Shown here: in pieces, positions 45,001-47,254 of the stretch | Layout: each line of letters opens with the position of its first letter | How positions within the stretch are numbered: position 1 is the stretch's first letter | Assembly (NCBI GenBank): GCA_026397725.1 | Contig: JAPLUI010000326.1 | Location: forward strand, 1 to 47,254 | Direction: 5' to 3' | DNA: 47,254 nt | From: Verrucomicrobiota bacterium | GTDB lineage: Bacteria > Verrucomicrobiota > Verrucomicrobiia > Verrucomicrobiales > Akkermansiaceae | Made by a program: the position numbers and the translations under genes | The notes under the pieces: generated by a model | Told to the model about the DNA's origin: nothing | Database searches by the model: none | The model's input: the letters and a program-made list of their open reading frames with translations, nothing else

Positions 45001-45767
45001 AGCAAGGCGGAGTTATCTGGCAGAGGCACCACGTCATCCGTATTGCCATGGATGTGGAAGATGGGCACGCCGGCCTTGGCCAGCGGGGCGAGGCGCTCGA
45101 GCGGGTTGTGCTTTGTCAGCTCCCCGTCGAGTTGCGCCGCGGTTAGACCGTAAGCGCCGCAGGCCCGGTCGAGGCCGGGCCAACTGCGGAGATTGCAAAC
45201 GGGGTAAATGCCGGCGATGCAGCCGACGGCATCCGGATGCTCGGCGGCCCAGTTGTAGAGCATCAGGCCGCCACGGCTGCGGGGCAGCAGGCACGGCTTG
45301 CGGCTGAACCCGCGCCGTCCGGTCAATTCCTGATAGAAAGCGGCGAACTGGGCGCGTCCCTGCGGATTGCCATAGGATTCCCCGACGTCCACGCCGGCCA
45401 CGGCGATGCCGACTGCCAGAAAACGCTCGAACATCCAGGTTTCACGGGCTTCGGGAAGGTTGGGCAGCGTGGGCGCATACCATACCCACGGGATGGGGCG
45501 GTTCGCGCGACGGTTCGCCACCGCCGGGAGAATCACGAATGCGGTGCAACCACCGACTGCAAAGACTTCTCCCGGCAGAGGCAGGTCTTTTTGCGGCTTC
45601 GCCGGGTCGGCCGCCCACGCCCGGTTCAGCGGGAGGGTCACCGCCAAAGCCAAGAGCACCGTGAAGGCGCCAAGGAAATTGTTGTTCAGGTGAAGGCTGT
45701 TGAGGGGCTTCGCGTTGTTACGCCCGCCCAAGCCGGACCTGAGGGCGGGAAAAAGGGAGTGGGTCAT
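42099..45767 (-). CDS. Fusion of an alpha/beta-hydrolase esterase and a GH106 alpha-L-rhamnosidase
   Basis: The protein has 1222 residues from ATG 45767. The frame is open to 45884, but that start overlaps the upstream gene's stop; from 45767 there is a signal-like segment with FLGAFTVLLALAVTLPLNRAWA. Residues of about 60-300 form an alpha/beta hydrolase: nucleophile Ser164 in PRSRGGL, acid near Asp244/Asp245 in HGNTDDVVPLP, and His277 in GQGHNVWDG. Residues of about 310-1222 form a GH106-type enzyme starting PPMEARPGAFWDWMNGNVD and including YMEVDSVEVDNQMDWTD and HTFAHTPPQGG. It ends in the galactose-binding-like C-terminal domain (NDKPLGILWKPPYSCDV, ITNLWANRLVGDA). The combination would let one secreted protein remove ester groups and rhamnose from an acylated polysaccharide such as pectin. 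Substrate remains inferred. Confidence 0.82.
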   Translation of the reverse strand: MTHSLFPALRSGLGGRNNAKPLNSLHLNNNFLGAFTVLLALAVTLPLNRAWAADPAKPQKDLPLPGEVFAVGGCTAFVILPAVANRRANRPIPWVWYAPTLPNLPEARETWMFERFLAVGIAVAGVDVGESYGNPQGRAQFAAFYQELTGRRGFSRKPCLLPRSRGGLMLYNWAAEHPDAVGCIAGIYPVCNLRSWPGLDRACGAYGLTAAQLDGELTKHNPLERLAPLAKAGVPIFHIHGNTDDVVPLPDNSALLAKRYRELGGSMRLRIPPGQGHNVWDGFFQCQELVEFVITHASPAAEREPTAALFQDPPMEARPGAFWDWMNGNVDLDRMTYELEEMKAKGMSGVEIWDIGVIRPIPEEPIPAGPAFLGPESLKAVNHAIEQADRLGLHLGMVASSSWNAGGSWIEPRDAMKGFYHSEITVTGPSKLSQVLPFPACNAPKGADGLPLYFKEIAVLAFPQSPDHVIRDTAAVIDLSEKMNRDGLLTWDVPPGSWVIARFITSNTGQNLMVPSPNSNGLLIDHLDGNAAEIHFRYIIDQLLKTRPSLDALRYMEVDSVEVDNQMDWTDSLVAEFRQRRGYDPIPYLPALKGQSFADPQITSRFQHDYHKTVSDLWIDGHYRKSREFLNTYGMQLVAEAGHGGEPRTEPLRACGVVDIPRGEFWNGSQFWVVKEVASAAHIYGRQLVDAESFTGWRHWQDGPLEYKRLADTAFCDGLNRMTFHTFAHTPPQGGVPGNMYHAGEHFNVNSTWWPKAAPMLSYFSRCCYLLQQGLPVADVCFYYGDDAPNLVATRRIGPDAKRLDGATCAHCGRPNPVPADALGTGYDYDVINSDVIENRMEVRDGRLTLPHGVSYEVIVLPERTDIPLSVLTKLEALVRDGATLLGPRPERDTSLADYPRCDEQVKAIAERIWGPGKAGEASERSYGKGRVIADRKRVREILQQRRLDPDFAYRSPAKPVDLDYIHRRTPDADIYFVSNTQMEDAEADCTFRVAPRLPKLWYPDTGEIKPCTGYARVPGGMKLKLRLPPAGSVFVVFAGTAPESAPPPVVMQDDPPPAPLEITGPWEVRFPPNLGAPPSRVFDQLVDWTTIPDDGIRYFSGTATYLKEFEVPAALLAGNRRLELDLGQLRNVADVTLNDKPLGILWKPPYSCDVTGMIRSGKNALKIEITNLWANRLVGDAKLPREKRVTRITQIVPIDGPHGSGLLGPVQLRSHPLTGIK

Positions 45768-45831
45768 GGAATGATTGTTTGTCTTGATTTCAGCCACACA
45801 CAAGAACGTTTCGAATGTCCTGTGGATTATT

Positions 45832-47254
45832 TCATTTCCCCGGAAGTTCATCCACGAACACCCCCGACACCACAACATTGGCACCTGCGGTCTTTTGGAC
45901 CTTGATCGTGGCCGGTCCGGTCACTTCCCATGAGAGATAAACGCCTTTTTCGGTCTCCGCGGCGGCGGCGGTTTGGCGGTCGCAAAGCATGCCGTTACGG
46001 GATTTCGCGGTGATCTTAACGCTGCGGCCGTTTTTGTCATAGTCCAGCACATAAACGCTGAGCTTGTAGCGGCGGCCGGCTGGTGCGCGGACCTGCATTG
46101 TCACTTGTTCCGCCTCTGTCCAGCAGGCGGCTGTTTTCGGGTCGGAGACGCCAACAGGCATGGCGGGCACGCGGGAGTCGGCGGCGGCGGCGCCCCAGGA
46201 ATGGCCGGGGGCGGTTGTGGTCAGGGTGAAGCCGTTTTTGGCTTCGACTGCATTTCCCGCCACCCAGGCGGCGAGGGTGCCGTACTTGCCGTGCCATGCG
46301 CCGCCGGTGGCAGTGTCATGCACGCCCTTGTCTGTGGTCACGGAAAGTTTTCTGCTGGGGATGGCGGCGCCAAGTCCCTGCGAATTTTCATTCGTTTTTT
46401 CGGACAACACGAAGGCGGTGCCACAGTCCTCGTCATCGCCCAGATTCACCGGCAGGCCTTGTGCCTTGAGCTGCGCCCCGGTGTACACGCCGCGATAGAC
46501 CGGATTGGTGTTCCCGTCAACGAGCTGCGTCACTTCCTTGACGATGTAGGTTTTTGTGCCGTCCAACGTACGCAGGCTCGGGGAGAAATCCGCTGGGACA
46601 TTGCCAAAGCCGACGGCGACCAACAGCGCCTCCGTTTTCGCGGCGTTGGTGTGGATCCAAGCGTATGGGCCTTTGTTATCCTCGCCGGTGGCGAGCGGAT
46701 GGGCGACTTCGCGCAGCAGCGCGCTGATGCGCGGGTTCTTGCGCCAGTCGTTGAACTGCCGGAGAAACATTTTCTGCTCCGGCGTCCAGCGGCGCACGTC
46801 ACTGTAATAGGTGCTACAGCCGCCGAGCAGCGAGGCGTAGCAGGCTTGTGCGGTGAACATATCGGGCCACGGGTCTTTCGCGTCTTCGCCGTGAACCTGC
46901 AAGGCGGCTTCCAGCGGCATGAGGCCGATGTAGTTCATGGCGTCGCGCAGATTTGCTTGAACACCCGCAAACCCACGAGCGCCGTCGGTGCGCTTGTACG
47001 CACCGGCCTGTCCATTCTCACCGATGAGCATCAGGCTGACGCACTGGTCGGTCGCTCCGATAGGGTTCTCCGTTTCACAGGTGGTGAGCATCTGATGATC
47101 CGGATATTTGCGGGCCATGTCTGTCATGTAATTCCGCAGGTTCACAAATTTGCGGTAGACGTTGTCGGATGGATGGCTGTAGGCGGTCGGCGTGTCGTTC
47201 AGCCACAACTCGCCGAGGTCAATCATCTGCCAGGTGCAATGGTATTTCGAGATC
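45832..47254 (-). CDS. C-terminal part of a secreted glycosidase-like protein (5' end outside window)
   Basis: The frame is open to the right edge of the window, so about 474 C-terminal residues are seen and the start is missing; ATG 47226 is internal, since KYHCTWQ precedes it. The first part (MIDLGELWLNDTPTAYSHPS, FVNLRNYMTDMARKYPDHQM, LTTCETENP) looks like the end of a TIM-barrel glycosidase, possibly clan GH-D-like. The middle has WTPEQKMFLRQFNDWRKNPR and beta-rich parts. The last 140 residues form a beta-sandwich module (VTMQVRAPAGRRYKLSVYVL, VYLSWEVTGPATIKV). The stop lies 64 bases upstream of the GH106 fusion start on the same strand, so the two probably share a transcript. I cannot name the family. 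Confidence 0.65.
   Translation of the reverse strand, partial: ISKYHCTWQMIDLGELWLNDTPTAYSHPSDNVYRKFVNLRNYMTDMARKYPDHQMLTTCETENPIGATDQCVSLMLIGENGQAGAYKRTDGARGFAGVQANLRDAMNYIGLMPLEAALQVHGEDAKDPWPDMFTAQACYASLLGGCSTYYSDVRRWTPEQKMFLRQFNDWRKNPRISALLREVAHPLATGEDNKGPYAWIHTNAAKTEALLVAVGFGNVPADFSPSLRTLDGTKTYIVKEVTQLVDGNTNPVYRGVYTGAQLKAQGLPVNLGDDEDCGTAFVLSEKTNENSQGLGAAIPSRKLSVTTDKGVHDTATGGAWHGKYGTLAAWVAGNAVEAKNGFTLTTTAPGHSWGAAAADSRVPAMPVGVSDPKTAACWTEAEQVTMQVRAPAGRRYKLSVYVLDYDKNGRSVKITAKSRNGMLCDRQTAAAAETEKGVYLSWEVTGPATIKVQKTAGANVVVSGVFVDELPGK

Noticed and set aside
45768..45884. N-terminal extension of the esterase-GH106 protein
   Set aside because: The extension overlaps the upstream gene's stop and would put 39 residues before the signal peptide.

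Overview
The window reads as chromosomal DNA of a Verrucomicrobiota bacterium, probably of the Verrucomicrobiales type. The grounds are a large Verru_Chthon cassette-type pseudopilin, a dense set of secreted glycoside hydrolases, DUF6067 and LamG remnants, weak Shine-Dalgarno sequences and roughly 60% GC. I see no tRNA, rRNA or CRISPR array. The assignment rests on protein family recognition, not on a marker gene.

Region 1 (1-12344, + strand) is a saccharolytic operon. In order it holds the C-terminal end of a large GH95/DUF5703-like glycosidase, an internally deleted beta-helix protein, a GH29 alpha-L-fucosidase, a GH141-like beta-helix glycosidase, and two tandem GH78 alpha-L-rhamnosidases. 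Several genes overlap by ATGA. The GH29 and GH141-like enzymes have unrelated catalytic folds but carry the same C-terminal tail, a PDZ domain followed by a discoidin-like beta domain. Together the enzymes point to removal of fucose and rhamnose from a branched plant or algal polysaccharide.

Region 2 (12345-23068) mixes live and dead genes: a GH71/99-like secreted protein, an orphan GH106 C-terminus, a Verru_Chthon cassette protein A with a small exported partner, and an aldo/keto reductase. Around these lie heptanucleotide CATTCAA arrays, a two-copy dispersed repeat of about 130 bp, tandem hairpins, a 179-bp MITE-like element, and fragments of an IS91-type transposase, a Clp ATPase and GspG.

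Region 3 (23069-34214) is housekeeping: aconitase (acnA), a small cytochrome c-like lipoprotein, a LysE exporter, an L,D-transpeptidase, a lipoprotein, a pterin-carbinolamine dehydratase-like protein, a VC0807-like membrane protein, a dnaX-ybaB-polX group, and free methionine-(R)-sulfoxide reductase.

Region 4 (34215-47254) is accessory again: a decayed DUF4160 gene beside DUF2442 with an attC-like palindrome, a GH75 chitosanase-like protein followed by a 10-bp tandem repeat, frameshifted DUF6067 and LamG genes, a XylR-like regulator (periplasmic-binding-like domain plus AraC helix-turn-helix), a broken Gfo/Idh/MocA oxidoreductase, an unusual esterase-GH106 rhamnosidase fusion, and the C-terminal part of another glycosidase running off the right edge.

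The most interesting points are the shared PDZ-discoidin tail, the esterase-GH106 fusion, the mosaic GH78 duplication, the in-frame core deletion of the beta-helix gene, the MITE and hairpin repeats, and a window-wide excess of the pentamer GTTAG/CTAAC.
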